Positions 21,172-28,847 of a DNA stretch of 64,000 nt are shown here, one piece after another; position 1 is the first letter of the stretch, and each line of letters opens with the position of its first letter. The position numbers and the translations under genes are program-made. This stretch comes from Acidiphilium rubrum (GTDB lineage: Bacteria > Pseudomonadota > Alphaproteobacteria > Acetobacterales > Acetobacteraceae). The notes beneath the pieces were generated by a model. That model searched no databases. It saw only the letters and a program-made list of their open reading frames with translations, and was not told where the DNA came from. The stretch is taken from NCBI RefSeq assembly GCF_900156265.1, contig NZ_FTNE01000007.1, positions 62,001-126,000 on the forward strand, read 5' to 3'.

Positions 21172-22317
21172 ATGACAACGCTGACCGCCCTCCGCCTGAC
21201 CGATTTCCGCTCCTACGCCTCGCTCGATGTCCGGCCCAACTCGCGCATCGTGGCCCTCGAAGGGCCGAACGGATCGGGCAAGACCAATCTGCTCGAGGCG
21301 ATTTCGGTGCTGGCGCCGGGGCGCGGGCTGCGTGGGGCGAAATTTACCGAACTGGCGCGGCGCGGCGCATCGGGCGGCTGGGCGGTCGCCGCCCAACTGA
21401 CCGATGCCGGGCGGCGTTTCACGCTCGGTACCGGCATCGACGGTGCGGGTGCCGAGCGCCGCAAAATCCTGCTCGATGGTGATCCGGTCAACGCTGCCGC
21501 GGCCGCCGCCGCGTTCGCCTGCGTGTGGCTGACGCCGCAGATGGACCGGCTGTTCACCGAAGGTGCCAGCGCGCGGCGGCGGTTTCTGGACCGGCTGACC
21601 TTGGCGCTGGCCCCGGCCCACGCCAGCGAGGTCGCGGCGTTCGAGGCGGCTTCGGCCAATCGCAACCGCCAGATCGAACAAGGCACCGCCGATGCCGCCT
21701 GGCTCGCGACCATCGAGGATTCGATGGCCCGCCACGCCGCCGCCCTGACCGCCTCGCGGCTCGATCTGATCGCGCGGGTCAACGCGATGCTGGCGCGCGG
21801 CGCATTTGCGCCGTTTCCGGCAGCGACCCTGGCGCTGGAGTGCCCGATCGGGGCGCGCCTCGCGATCGAGCCGGCGATCGTGGTGGAAGATTGGCTGCGG
21901 CGGCTCTATGCGCGCACGCGGGCAGAGCCGGTTGCCGCGGTCTCGCCCCAACGCGCCGATCTGCTGCTGGCGGATGCCGGCAGCGGGCTTGCCGCCGCCT
22001 TCGCATCGACCGGGCAGCAACGCGCCATGCTGGTGGCGATCGTGCTGGCGCACGCGGCGCTGATCGCCTCGCTGCGCGGCGCGGCACCGGTACTGCTGCT
22101 CGATGAACCGTTCGTCCACCTCGATGCGGCGCATCGCGTCGCACTGGGTGAGGCGTTGCAGCGAAGCCCGAGCCAGGTGTTCTGCACCGCGACCGATCGG
22201 GCGCAATTGCGCTCGCTGGGGGATGATGCGGCGATCTGGCTGGTCTCGCCGGGGCGGATTATTGGCGCGCGGTCAGGGGATCAGGACGGCGGCGCCTTCG
22301 AAGCGGCCGGCGCGTAG
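21172..22317 (+). CDS. recF: DNA replication/repair ATPase RecF
   Basis: A 381-residue SMC-like ATPase that helps load RecA at gapped DNA. ATP-binding motifs are Walker A GPNGSGKT (31-38), the signature-like ASTGQQRAML (about 275) and Walker B VLLLDEPFVHLD (about 305). The start MTTLTALRLTDFRSYASLDV is typical. It follows dnaN in the same direction, as in many bacteria, but gyrB does not follow. The last 45 bases overlap the 3' end of the convergent alcohol dehydrogenase gene. Confidence 0.95.
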   Translation: MTTLTALRLTDFRSYASLDVRPNSRIVALEGPNGSGKTNLLEAISVLAPGRGLRGAKFTELARRGASGGWAVAAQLTDAGRRFTLGTGIDGAGAERRKILLDGDPVNAAAAAAAFACVWLTPQMDRLFTEGASARRRFLDRLTLALAPAHASEVAAFEAASANRNRQIEQGTADAAWLATIEDSMARHAAALTASRLDLIARVNAMLARGAFAPFPAATLALECPIGARLAIEPAIVVEDWLRRLYARTRAEPVAAVSPQRADLLLADAGSGLAAAFASTGQQRAMLVAIVLAHAALIASLRGAAPVLLLDEPFVHLDAAHRVALGEALQRSPSQVFCTATDRAQLRSLGDDAAIWLVSPGRIIGARSGDQDGGAFEAAGA

Positions 22318-23256
22318 GTCGGCCAGGGCCTGATTCGCCTCGGTCAGCCGGTAGGTGGTGGTGCGGGTGATGATGCCGATTTCCGGCACCAGGCGCAGAA
22401 ATTCGAGCCCGTCCTGCCGCGTCAGGTTCGCGACGGACAGGATCTGGCGCTCCTCCCACAGCAGGCTGTAGGGAAACGCCGGGATATCGCTCATATGGAT
22501 GCCGGCGCAGACGACGCGGCCGCCTTTGCGGAGCGCGCGCAGCGCGGCGGGGACCAGATCGCCGGCGGTGGCGAAAATAATCGCGGCGTCCAACGCATCG
22601 GGCGGCATCTCGTCGGACCCGCCGGCCCAGACGGCGCCGAGCGAGCGGGCGAAGGCTTGGGTGGCGGCATCGCCCGGTCGGGTGAAGGCGTAGACCGTGC
22701 GGCCCTGCCAGCGGGCGATCTGAGCAACGATATGCGCGGCCGCGCCGAAGCCGTAGAGGCCGAGTTTTTTTCCATCTCCGGCGATTTTCAACGATCGCCA
22801 GCCGATCAGCCCGGCGCAGAGCAGCGGCGCCAGCGATGCGTCGCTGCCGGCATCGCCGAGCGGGAAGGCGTAAGCGGCATCGACGATGGTTGCGGTGGCG
22901 AAGCCGCCGTCGCGGGTGTAGCCGGTGAACAGCGGGTGGTCGCACAGGTTTTCGCGGCCGGCGCGGCAATAGGGACAGGTGCCGCAGGTGTGGCCGAGCC
23001 AGGGGATGCCGACGCGCTGGCCGATGTGCAACGCGCGCACGCCATCGCCCAGCGCATCGACCCTGCCGATGATTTCATGGCCGGGGATGATCGGCACCTG
23101 CGGATGCGGCAATTCGCCGTCGACCACGTGCAGATCGGTCCGGCAGACGCCGCAGGCGGCGATCGCGACGCGCACCTGGCCGGGGCCAGGGTGCCGGTCC
23201 ACCAGTTCGATATAGTCGAGGGGCTGGTGGAGCGCATTCAGCATCATGGCGTGCAT
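22273..23256 (-). CDS. Zinc-dependent alcohol dehydrogenase family protein
   Basis: A 327-residue medium-chain dehydrogenase. The catalytic zinc ligands are Cys38 (AACGVCRTDLH) and His60-Glu61 (IPGHEIIGRV); the structural zinc cysteines lie at 91, 94, 97 and 105 (CGTCPYCRAGRENLC). The dinucleotide fold is marked by LYGFGAAAHIVAQIA. The pattern fits the AdhP-like group that oxidises simple alcohols with NAD(P). Alternative in-frame starts lie at 23247 and 23244. Convergent with recF, with a 45-base overlap, and read from the same strand as the two stress-type genes upstream. Confidence 0.9.
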   Translation of the reverse strand: MHAMMLNALHQPLDYIELVDRHPGPGQVRVAIAACGVCRTDLHVVDGELPHPQVPIIPGHEIIGRVDALGDGVRALHIGQRVGIPWLGHTCGTCPYCRAGRENLCDHPLFTGYTRDGGFATATIVDAAYAFPLGDAGSDASLAPLLCAGLIGWRSLKIAGDGKKLGLYGFGAAAHIVAQIARWQGRTVYAFTRPGDAATQAFARSLGAVWAGGSDEMPPDALDAAIIFATAGDLVPAALRALRKGGRVVCAGIHMSDIPAFPYSLLWEERQILSVANLTRQDGLEFLRLVPEIGIITRTTTYRLTEANQALADLRAGRFEGAAVLIP

Positions 23257-23260
23257 GGCA

Positions 23261-23818
23261 TCAGGCCGGGATGGTGACGTCTTGCGGTGGCGCGATGAAT
23301 TTCACGCCGGTGTGAACATCAAGCCGCAGCGGTTTTGCAAGGCCCAGGATGGCGCGCGCCCGGATCGTCTCCGCTGGCGTGCCGTGCACCATGACCAGGA
23401 AATGATCGGCCTTGAGCGCGGATTCGTATTCGATCACGCTGTCTTTCGGAATGCCGATGCCATACATCGCGGCGCCGAGCGCGCTCAGACCACCGACCAC
23501 CGCGGCGGTTTCGACGCCGGAGAACACCATCGAGGCCAGATAGCCCAGCACGACGACATGGCCGACGATGGGGATGGACAGGAACAGGCCGCCGAAAAAC
23601 ACCCCCCAGAGACCGCCCCAGAACGCGCCGCGCAGGCCCCAGAAGCGCACCCGATCGCCGGTATTGTAGAAGCCGACGACGTTTTCCTCGGTATGGTAGC
23701 CTTTGCCGATGACGCTGAGTTGCTTCATCGCAAAGCCGCCGCGGGAGAGTGTCTTGATGGCGGCATCGGCGGCAAGGTGATCGTCGAAAATGGCGATCGT
23801 GGTATCAGGATTTTCCAT
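23261..23818 (-). CDS. Membrane protein with general-stress-protein-17M-like N-terminus
   Basis: A 185-residue protein. The N-terminal TTIAIFDDHLAADAAIKTLSRGGFAMKQLSVIGKGYH is a ferredoxin-like fold seen in DUF1269 and general-stress-protein-17M families. A strongly hydrophobic Gly-rich centre follows (RGAFWGGLWGVFFGGLFLSIPIVGHVVVLGYLASMVF), then a conserved tail KDSVIEYESALKADHFLVMVHG. ATG 23818 has AAAGAGCG before it; ATG 23833 is in frame too. Such proteins often accompany BON-domain or stress genes, as here, but the biochemical role is unknown. Confidence 0.7.
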   Translation of the reverse strand: MENPDTTIAIFDDHLAADAAIKTLSRGGFAMKQLSVIGKGYHTEENVVGFYNTGDRVRFWGLRGAFWGGLWGVFFGGLFLSIPIVGHVVVLGYLASMVFSGVETAAVVGGLSALGAAMYGIGIPKDSVIEYESALKADHFLVMVHGTPAETIRARAILGLAKPLRLDVHTGVKFIAPPQDVTIPA

Positions 23819-23878
23819 AGGTCGCTCTTTCATCAACGCTGAGCCACAGGCGTTCCCACCAGCATGACCCAAACGAAC

Positions 23879-23917
23879 AAAGTTTTTTTTGCTTCTTTTT
23901 TGTTCACAAAAAAGAAG
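23879..23917. repeat. A/T-hairpin element copy
   Basis: One copy of the dispersed element (AAAG, T8, GCTTC, T6, then a short loop, A6, GAAG). It lies in the 146-base gap between the triple-BON gene and the stress-type gene, both read leftward. The loop is slightly longer than in the other copies. Confidence 0.8.
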
Positions 23918-23964
23918 ATCCTAACTTTTACTCTTCGCTATACTTGTTTCGTCATTGTCCACAC

Positions 23965-24615
23965 TCACGAAACCGTAATATTATTCTCAACCGTAATGGT
24001 TCCCGGTGCCGACCAGGCCGTGGTCGCCGCGAGGTTGCGTTCATGCGGTGAGTGAACCGTGCCGCTCAGGCGCACCGCCCCGCCTTCGACGGTGACGCTG
24101 ATCGCGTTGGGTTCAACGAACCAGGAGCGTTGCAACGCGTGCATGATGTCCTGGCTGAGGTTGGTCGCATCGACCCGCGGCTTGATGGTGATTTCGCTGG
24201 AAACACCGCGCACGCCGATGAGGCCTTGAACATCGCGCATCGCGGCCTCGCGCTGGTAATGCGCGCCGACCCGCCCGGTCAGGGTCAGCCAACCATCGGC
24301 GACAGTGACCTTGACGCTGTCGCGCGGCACCGAGACGTCCCACGCCAGGCGCTCGACCGCGGCGCCGGCGATATCTTCATCGGTGCGTTTGATATGAACC
24401 GGCAGTTCCACAACGATGTCTTCGGCAACGCCGAACACGCCGCGGACGCGCCGGGTGATCGCCTCGGCGGCGTGCTTGTCGGCGTAGCTCTCGACATGGC
24501 CGCTCAGCGTGACGATGCCGGCCTTGGCGGTCACGCCGATATGGCCGGCGGTCACGCCCGGCTGCCAGTTCAGTTCCGCCATGACGCGCTGTTGCAATTG
24601 GGTATCGTCCGACAT
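23965..24615 (-). CDS. Triple BON-domain protein
   Basis: A 216-residue protein made of three BON domains, each about 65-70 residues, recognisable by the repeated V(T/R)L(S/T)G(H/R/T)V core (IVTLSGHVESYADKHAAE, WLTLTGRVGAHYQREAA, AVRLSGTVHSPHERNLA). BON domains are small modules thought to bind membranes or envelope partners. No signal peptide is visible, so it is probably cytoplasmic. ACGGAG precedes ATG 24615. It lies upstream of the stress-type membrane gene and probably belongs to the same stress-type group. Confidence 0.88.
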   Translation of the reverse strand: MSDDTQLQQRVMAELNWQPGVTAGHIGVTAKAGIVTLSGHVESYADKHAAEAITRRVRGVFGVAEDIVVELPVHIKRTDEDIAGAAVERLAWDVSVPRDSVKVTVADGWLTLTGRVGAHYQREAAMRDVQGLIGVRGVSSEITIKPRVDATNLSQDIMHALQRSWFVEPNAISVTVEGGAVRLSGTVHSPHERNLAATTAWSAPGTITVENNITVS

Positions 24616-24732
24616 GTCCGTTCTCCGTGGTTGCAGATGATCGAATTCGAAACGTGCCCAAGGAACGGGCGCGGCTCGTGCGGAACTGGTTATGCGCGGA
24701 TGATCGGCCGGTGGCTTTGATACAGGTCAATG

Positions 24733-24764
24733 ACCGCCAACCGGGCCAACGTTCGCTTGGCGGT
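24733..24764. promoter_or_regulatory. Inverted repeat between divergent BON and cyclase genes
   Basis: ACCGCCAA (24733-24740) and TTGGCGGT (24757-24764) form a perfect eight-base inverted repeat with 16 bases between, in the 227-base spacer between divergent genes. It could be an operator for either side; no regulator gene is adjacent. Confidence 0.4.
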
Positions 24765-24842
24765 GTTGCAACCCGCCGATCAAGAATGCAGGATAGACAA
24801 ATCCGGCATCAGACCGGTTCGCAACCGCACGAGGAAACCGCC

Positions 24843-25811
24843 ATGGCCAGCACGCTCCGCGCCGAAATCCCGGTCACCGAACTTCTCAAGAACGACCCGA
24901 AAAACTGGGGCCGCTGGGGCGCCGATGACGAGGTCGGCTCGCTCAACTTCCTCACCCAGGCCGAGGTGCTGCGCGGCGTGCAGGCCGTGAAACAAGGCAA
25001 GACCTTCACTTTGCAGGTCATGATGGGCCACCCCGGCGGCGACCCGGTCTGGCCCGGCCGCGCCCAACCGGTCCGCGTCAACGTCATGGACAAAGGCCAC
25101 TACCTCTGCGGCAAAGGCCCGGTCTTCCCCGGCCACGCCGAATATGCCGACGACATGTTGATCATGTACCTCCAGGGCTCGACCCAATACGACGCCCTCG
25201 GCCACGTCTGGTGCGACGACCAGCTCTATAACGGCTACGACGCCCGCACCACCGCCGGTAAAATGACCAAGGCCAGCGTCCTCCCCATCGCCGAACGCGG
25301 CATTGCCGGCCGCGGCATCCTGATCGACATCGCCCGCCACCGCGACAAGCAAGTCCTCGACCGCGGCGAAACCTTCACCCACGAAGACCTCCTCGCCGCC
25401 GCCGCCAAACAGGGTGTCACCATCGAAAAACACGACATCCTCCTCATCCGCACCGGCTGGATCGGCTCGTTCTACACCCGCGACAAGACCGAATTCTACC
25501 AGGATTTCATCGAGCCCGGCCTGACCTACAGCCCCGAACTGGTCAAATGGTTCCACGAGATGGAAATCCCCAATCTGGTCACCGACACCATCGCCAACGA
25601 AGTCACCGCCGACCCCGTCTCCGGCGTCGTCCTGCCGCTGCACAACGCCCTGATGCGCAACCTCGGCGTCACCTTTACCGAAATCGCCGCCCTCGATGCC
25701 CTGGCCGATGATTGCGCGGCCGACGGCCAATGGACCTTCCTCTACACCGCCGCCCCCCTCAAAGTCGCCGGCGGCACCGGTGCGCCGGTCAATCCCGTGG
25801 TGATCAAATAG
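24843..25811 (+). CDS. Cyclase-family metal-dependent hydrolase
   Basis: A 322-residue protein of the cyclase family (PF04199-type fold), which includes kynurenine formamidase and other hydrolases of amides or lactones. Recognisable blocks are NWGRWGADDEVGSLNFLT, QYDALGHVWCDDQLYNGY (metal-binding region in place of the HxGTHxD motif of small members), GRGILIDIARH, HDILLIRTGW and VTDTIANEVTADPVSGVVLPLHNALMRNLG. This long subfamily occurs in aromatic or xenobiotic gene sets. It is followed 16 bases later by an acyl-CoA ligase on the same strand, so the two probably act on the same carboxylate. Codons are strongly C-ending. Confidence 0.82.
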   Translation: MASTLRAEIPVTELLKNDPKNWGRWGADDEVGSLNFLTQAEVLRGVQAVKQGKTFTLQVMMGHPGGDPVWPGRAQPVRVNVMDKGHYLCGKGPVFPGHAEYADDMLIMYLQGSTQYDALGHVWCDDQLYNGYDARTTAGKMTKASVLPIAERGIAGRGILIDIARHRDKQVLDRGETFTHEDLLAAAAKQGVTIEKHDILLIRTGWIGSFYTRDKTEFYQDFIEPGLTYSPELVKWFHEMEIPNLVTDTIANEVTADPVSGVVLPLHNALMRNLGVTFTEIAALDALADDCAADGQWTFLYTAAPLKVAGGTGAPVNPVVIK

Positions 25812-25827
25812 GGCAGGGGCCGCGCCA

Positions 25828-27480
25828 ATGACCATCTACGACGACAAACCCTGGCTCGCCCTCTACGACCAAGGCCAACCCGCCACCATCACCCCCGACT
25901 TCACCGACGCCCTGGCGATGTTCCGCGCCGCCGCCGCCCGCGCGCCCGACCGCCCCGCGATCCTCTATTTCGACGCGACCCTCACCTACGCCGAACTCGA
26001 CGATCTGAGCGACCGCCTCGCCACCCACCTCACCACCCACGGCTTCGCCCCAGGCGACCGCTTCGCCGTCTTCCTCCAGAACGTCCCACAATTCGTCATC
26101 GCCATCCTCGCCGCCTGGAAATCAGGCGGCATCGCCGTCGCCGTCAACCCGATGAACCGCGCCCGCGAAATCGCCATCCTGTTCGCCGATTGCACCCCCA
26201 AAGCCGTCATCTGCCACGACGAGACCTACCACACCGTGTTCGATCCGCTCGACCCCACCCTCCGCCCGAACATCGTCATCACCACCAGCGCCCTCGCGTT
26301 CCAGACCCGCAACGACCCCCGCCTGTTCGCCAACGCCACCCACCACCGCTTCCCCGAAACCACCGACTTCGCCGACACCCTCAAAACCGCCCCCAACCCA
26401 CCCCAAACCCCGCACTACCAACCCGCCGACATCGCCTTCCTGGTCTACACCTCCGGCACCACCGGCGTCCCCAAAGGGGCGATGAACACCCACGGCAACG
26501 TCACCTTCAACGCCCAGACCTATCGCGACTGGATCGAACTGGCCGAAGGCGCGCCCATCCTCGGCATCGCCCCCCTGTTCCACATCACCGGCCTGATCGG
26601 CCACGTCGCCGCTGGCTTCCTCACCGCCGCCCCCCTCATCCTGACCTACCGCTTCGAACCCGGCGTCATGCTCGACAGCATCGAGGAACACAAAGCCGCC
26701 TTCACCATCGGCGCCATCACCGCCTTCATCGCCCTGATGAACCACGCCAACGCCACCCCCGCAAAACTCGCCTCGCTCACCAAAATCTACTCCGGCGGCG
26801 CCCCCATTCCCCCCAGCGTGGTCACCGCCTTCCGCGAAAAATTCGGCCCCTACATCCACAACGGCTACGGCCTCACCGAAACCAACTCCCCCACCCACGT
26901 CGTCCCGCTCTCGCGGCAAGCCCCGGTCGATCCCGCCTCCGGCGCCCTGGCCATCGGCGTCCCCGTCTACGACACCATCTCCTGGATCTGCGACGACGCC
27001 GGCACCCCCGTCGCCCAAGGCGAAATCGGCGAAATCGTCACCCAAGGCCCGATGATCGTCCCCGGCTACTGGAACAAACCCGACAAAACCGCCGAAGCCA
27101 TCCGCAACCACCGCTTCCACACTGGCGACGTCGGATTCATGGACGAACAAGGCTGGTTCTACCTGGTCGATCGCAAGAAAGACATGATCAACGCCGCCGG
27201 CTACAAAGTCTGGCCCCGCGAAGTCGAAGACGTCCTCTACACCCACCCCGCCGTCCGCGAAGCCGCCGTAATCGGCATCCCCGACCCCTACCGCGGTGAA
27301 TCCGTCAAAGCCGTCATCAGCCTGAAACCCAACACCACCACCACGCCCGAAGAAATCATAACCTTCTGCAAATCCCGCATGGCCGCCTACAAATACCCCC
27401 GAACCGTAACAATAATCCCCGACCTCCCCAAAACCGTCACCGGCAAAATCCTCCGCCGCGAACTCAGAGACCCCGCGTAG
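25828..27480 (+). CDS. AMP-dependent acyl-CoA synthetase/ligase
   Basis: A 550-residue ANL-superfamily enzyme that activates a carboxylic acid to its CoA thioester through an acyl-AMP. Core motifs are VYTSGTTGVPKGAMNTH (about 206), NGYGLTETN (about 350), HTGDVGFMDEQGWFYLVDRKKDMINAAGYKV, and the adenylation lysine in TGKILRREL close to the C-terminus. The acid is not predictable; long- or medium-chain and aromatic acids are all possible. Codons end in C to an extreme degree, which leaves long empty antisense frames. A REP palindrome begins in the stop codon region. Confidence 0.9.
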   Translation: MTIYDDKPWLALYDQGQPATITPDFTDALAMFRAAAARAPDRPAILYFDATLTYAELDDLSDRLATHLTTHGFAPGDRFAVFLQNVPQFVIAILAAWKSGGIAVAVNPMNRAREIAILFADCTPKAVICHDETYHTVFDPLDPTLRPNIVITTSALAFQTRNDPRLFANATHHRFPETTDFADTLKTAPNPPQTPHYQPADIAFLVYTSGTTGVPKGAMNTHGNVTFNAQTYRDWIELAEGAPILGIAPLFHITGLIGHVAAGFLTAAPLILTYRFEPGVMLDSIEEHKAAFTIGAITAFIALMNHANATPAKLASLTKIYSGGAPIPPSVVTAFREKFGPYIHNGYGLTETNSPTHVVPLSRQAPVDPASGALAIGVPVYDTISWICDDAGTPVAQGEIGEIVTQGPMIVPGYWNKPDKTAEAIRNHRFHTGDVGFMDEQGWFYLVDRKKDMINAAGYKVWPREVEDVLYTHPAVREAAVIGIPDPYRGESVKAVISLKPNTTTTPEEIITFCKSRMAAYKYPRTVTIIPDLPKTVTGKILRRELRDPA

Positions 27481-27508
27481 GGCGGGGTGCGCCCTTCCGC
27501 ACCCCATC
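27477..27508. repeat. REP palindrome 1 (overlaps the ligase stop)
   Basis: A GGCGGGGTGC-GCCCTTCC-GCACCCC palindrome of the same family as those around the RAYT gene. It starts at the last codon of the acyl-CoA ligase gene. Confidence 0.75.
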
Positions 27509-27540
27509 GCCCAAGCAAAGGCCAGTAAAGCAAAGGCAAG

Positions 27541-27574
27541 ACTTCTTTTTTTGCAAAAAAGAAGCAAAAAACTT
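27541..27574. repeat. A/T-hairpin element copy
   Basis: Copy of the dispersed element (CTTC, T7, GC, A6, GAAGC, A6, CTT), 60 bases after the acyl-CoA ligase. It could act as its terminator. Confidence 0.8.
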
Positions 27575-27630
27575 CTATGAATCAAGGTGATCACCGCTCG
27601 ATGGTCCGTGCGCGGATCAAACCATGGTAG

Positions 27631-27656
27631 GGTGGGGTGCTCTTCCGCACCCCACC
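27631..27656. repeat. REP palindrome, left end of the RAYT unit
   Basis: GGTGGGGTGC-TCTTCC-GCACCCCACC: a ten-pair stem with a six-base loop, immediately downstream of the RAYT stop. The loop sequence gives it an orientation opposite to the REP at 28254. Confidence 0.85.
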
Positions 27657-27660
27657 ACTG

Positions 27661-28209
27661 TCACCCCGCATCACCCGTCCGGTCTCTCACCAAATCCGCC
27701 ACCCATCTCCTCCCGCCGCCCCAATCGGCCGGATAATCCCCGCGTGCCACCGCGCGCCGGAACGATGAAAACGGCCAATCTCCAGCATTCCCAACCAACC
27801 CATGCTTGACCGGGTTAAAATGAACATAATCCACATGCCGCCTGAAATCAGCCTCACACCGTATCGTGTGCTCCCAAAACCGGCGCTGCCACACACCGCG
27901 TTCGCCCTTGGCAATCCGAGAGGCGGATCGGCTTTCACCGTTCGCAAGTCTTACCGAGAAACCGCGCTTGATCAGAGCCCACCTCACGGAAAAATCGGCA
28001 TCGCCGCCCGGCAATGTCCATACCGCACGCAGATGCTCGGGCAGCACAACCCATGCGTCGATGTTAAATGGATACAGCGCGCGGGCTCGTAAAACCGACG
28101 CGCGTAGGGCGTCCACGTCCTTGACCAGCAAGTCGCTGCGCCGGTCAGCCAACGCGACGGTGAAAAAATATGTTCCGCCTTCGACGTGATTTCGCCGATA
28201 CTCCGGCAT
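27661..28209 (-). CDS. REP-associated tyrosine transposase (RAYT), HUH motif altered
   Basis: A 182-residue protein of the IS200-like REP-associated transposase family, single-strand nucleases thought to mobilise REP palindromes. The N-terminus PEYRRNHVEGGTYFFTVALADR and the block HVDYVHFNPVKHGLVGNAGDWPFSSF, with the catalytic-tyrosine candidate in DYVHFNP, are typical. The HUH metal motif normally reads H-x-H (for example HLHAVWTLP). Here it reads EHLRAVWTLP, so the second His is Arg (CGT, one base from CAT). The gene is otherwise full length. It is flanked by inverted REPs at 27631 and 28254. It may be inactive or only recently inactivated. Confidence 0.88.
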   Translation of the reverse strand: MPEYRRNHVEGGTYFFTVALADRRSDLLVKDVDALRASVLRARALYPFNIDAWVVLPEHLRAVWTLPGGDADFSVRWALIKRGFSVRLANGESRSASRIAKGERGVWQRRFWEHTIRCEADFRRHVDYVHFNPVKHGLVGNAGDWPFSSFRRAVARGDYPADWGGGRRWVADLVRDRTGDAG

Positions 28210-28253
28210 TTGTTTACCATTTCAATGTGCCGTCGGCACTATGGCCCCGGAAT

Positions 28254-28279
28254 GGTGGAGTGCGGAAGAGCACCCCACC
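28254..28279. repeat. REP palindrome, right end of the RAYT unit
   Basis: GGTGGAGTGC-GGAAGA-GCACCCCACC lies 44 bases upstream of the RAYT start. Its loop is the reverse complement of the loop of the left REP, so the two bracket the gene as inverted ends of a 649-base unit. Confidence 0.85.
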
Positions 28280-28430
28280 ACTTCACCAAGATCAATCCTT
28301 CCGGTCTTTCACCAAATTCACCATCCATCTCCCTCACGCTGCCCCAACCGGCCGAATACGCCCCGCGTGCCAAAACGCGCCGAAACGATGAGAACGGCTA
28401 ATCTTTGGCGTGTTCGACCAGCCACTGTAG
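28280..28430 (-). pseudogene. RAYT C-terminal remnant
   Basis: This stretch is closely similar to the 3' end of the intact RAYT gene and even more to 28458-28600 (shared runs such as CCTTCCGGTCTTTCACCAAATTC... and GATGAGAACGGC...). Only the C-terminal coding part is present and it stops abruptly at the next REP. It is not expected to make a protein. Confidence 0.75.
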
Positions 28431-28763
28431 GGTGGGGTGCCCTTCCGCACCCCACCACGTCACCAAGATTAATCCTTCCGGTCTTTCACCAAATTCACCA
28501 CCCATCTCCCCCACGCTGCCCCGACCGGTCGAATCCGCCCCGCGTGCCGCAGCGCGCCGAAACGATGAGAACGGCCAATCCTTGGCGTGTTCGACCAGCC
28601 CGTACCTGACCGGGTTGAAGTGGACATAACCGCCAAGGCAACGTGACGAAATACGTTCCGCCTTCGCCGCGATTTCGCCGATACGCCGGCATTGACCGAC
28701 CATTTAAATCCACCGTCGGCATTGTGGTGCCGGAATGGTGGGGTGCGGAAGAGCACCCCAACC
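28431..28763. mobile_element. Internally deleted RAYT derivative between inverted REPs (MITE-like)
   Basis: About 333 bases bounded by GGTGGGGTGC-CCTTCC-GCACCCCACC (28431-28456) and GGTGGGGTGC-GGAAGA-GCACCCCAACC (28737-28763). Read leftward, the inside begins like the RAYT N-terminus (MPAYRRNRGEGGTYFVTLP) and jumps near 28630 straight to its C-terminal part (YVHFNPVRYGLVEHAKDWPF). The central part with the HUH region is missing. The ends plus deleted centre are what a non-autonomous derivative mobilised in trans would look like. Confidence 0.75.
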
Positions 28764-28847
28764 GACGTTGGCTGACATGCGGTTTCATAAGGTAGGGTGG
28801 ATGATGGGAATAGCGGGATACCCATCACCCATGGGGTAGTTTGCCTC
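28764..28847. other. Gap with half REP and small hairpin after the Gly-rich gene
   Basis: Contains a half REP (GGTAGGGTGG at 28791-28800) and a six-pair hairpin GATGGG/CCCATC (28803-28826). The hairpin lies 22 bases past the stop of the leftward PEP-CTERM gene and might end its transcript. No gene is visible. Confidence 0.4.

Noticed and set aside
26122-27594. A 490-codon Gly/Val/Asp-rich antisense frame that looks like a secreted repeat protein
   Set aside because: It is the mirror of the C-rich acyl-CoA ligase gene and simply reflects composition.
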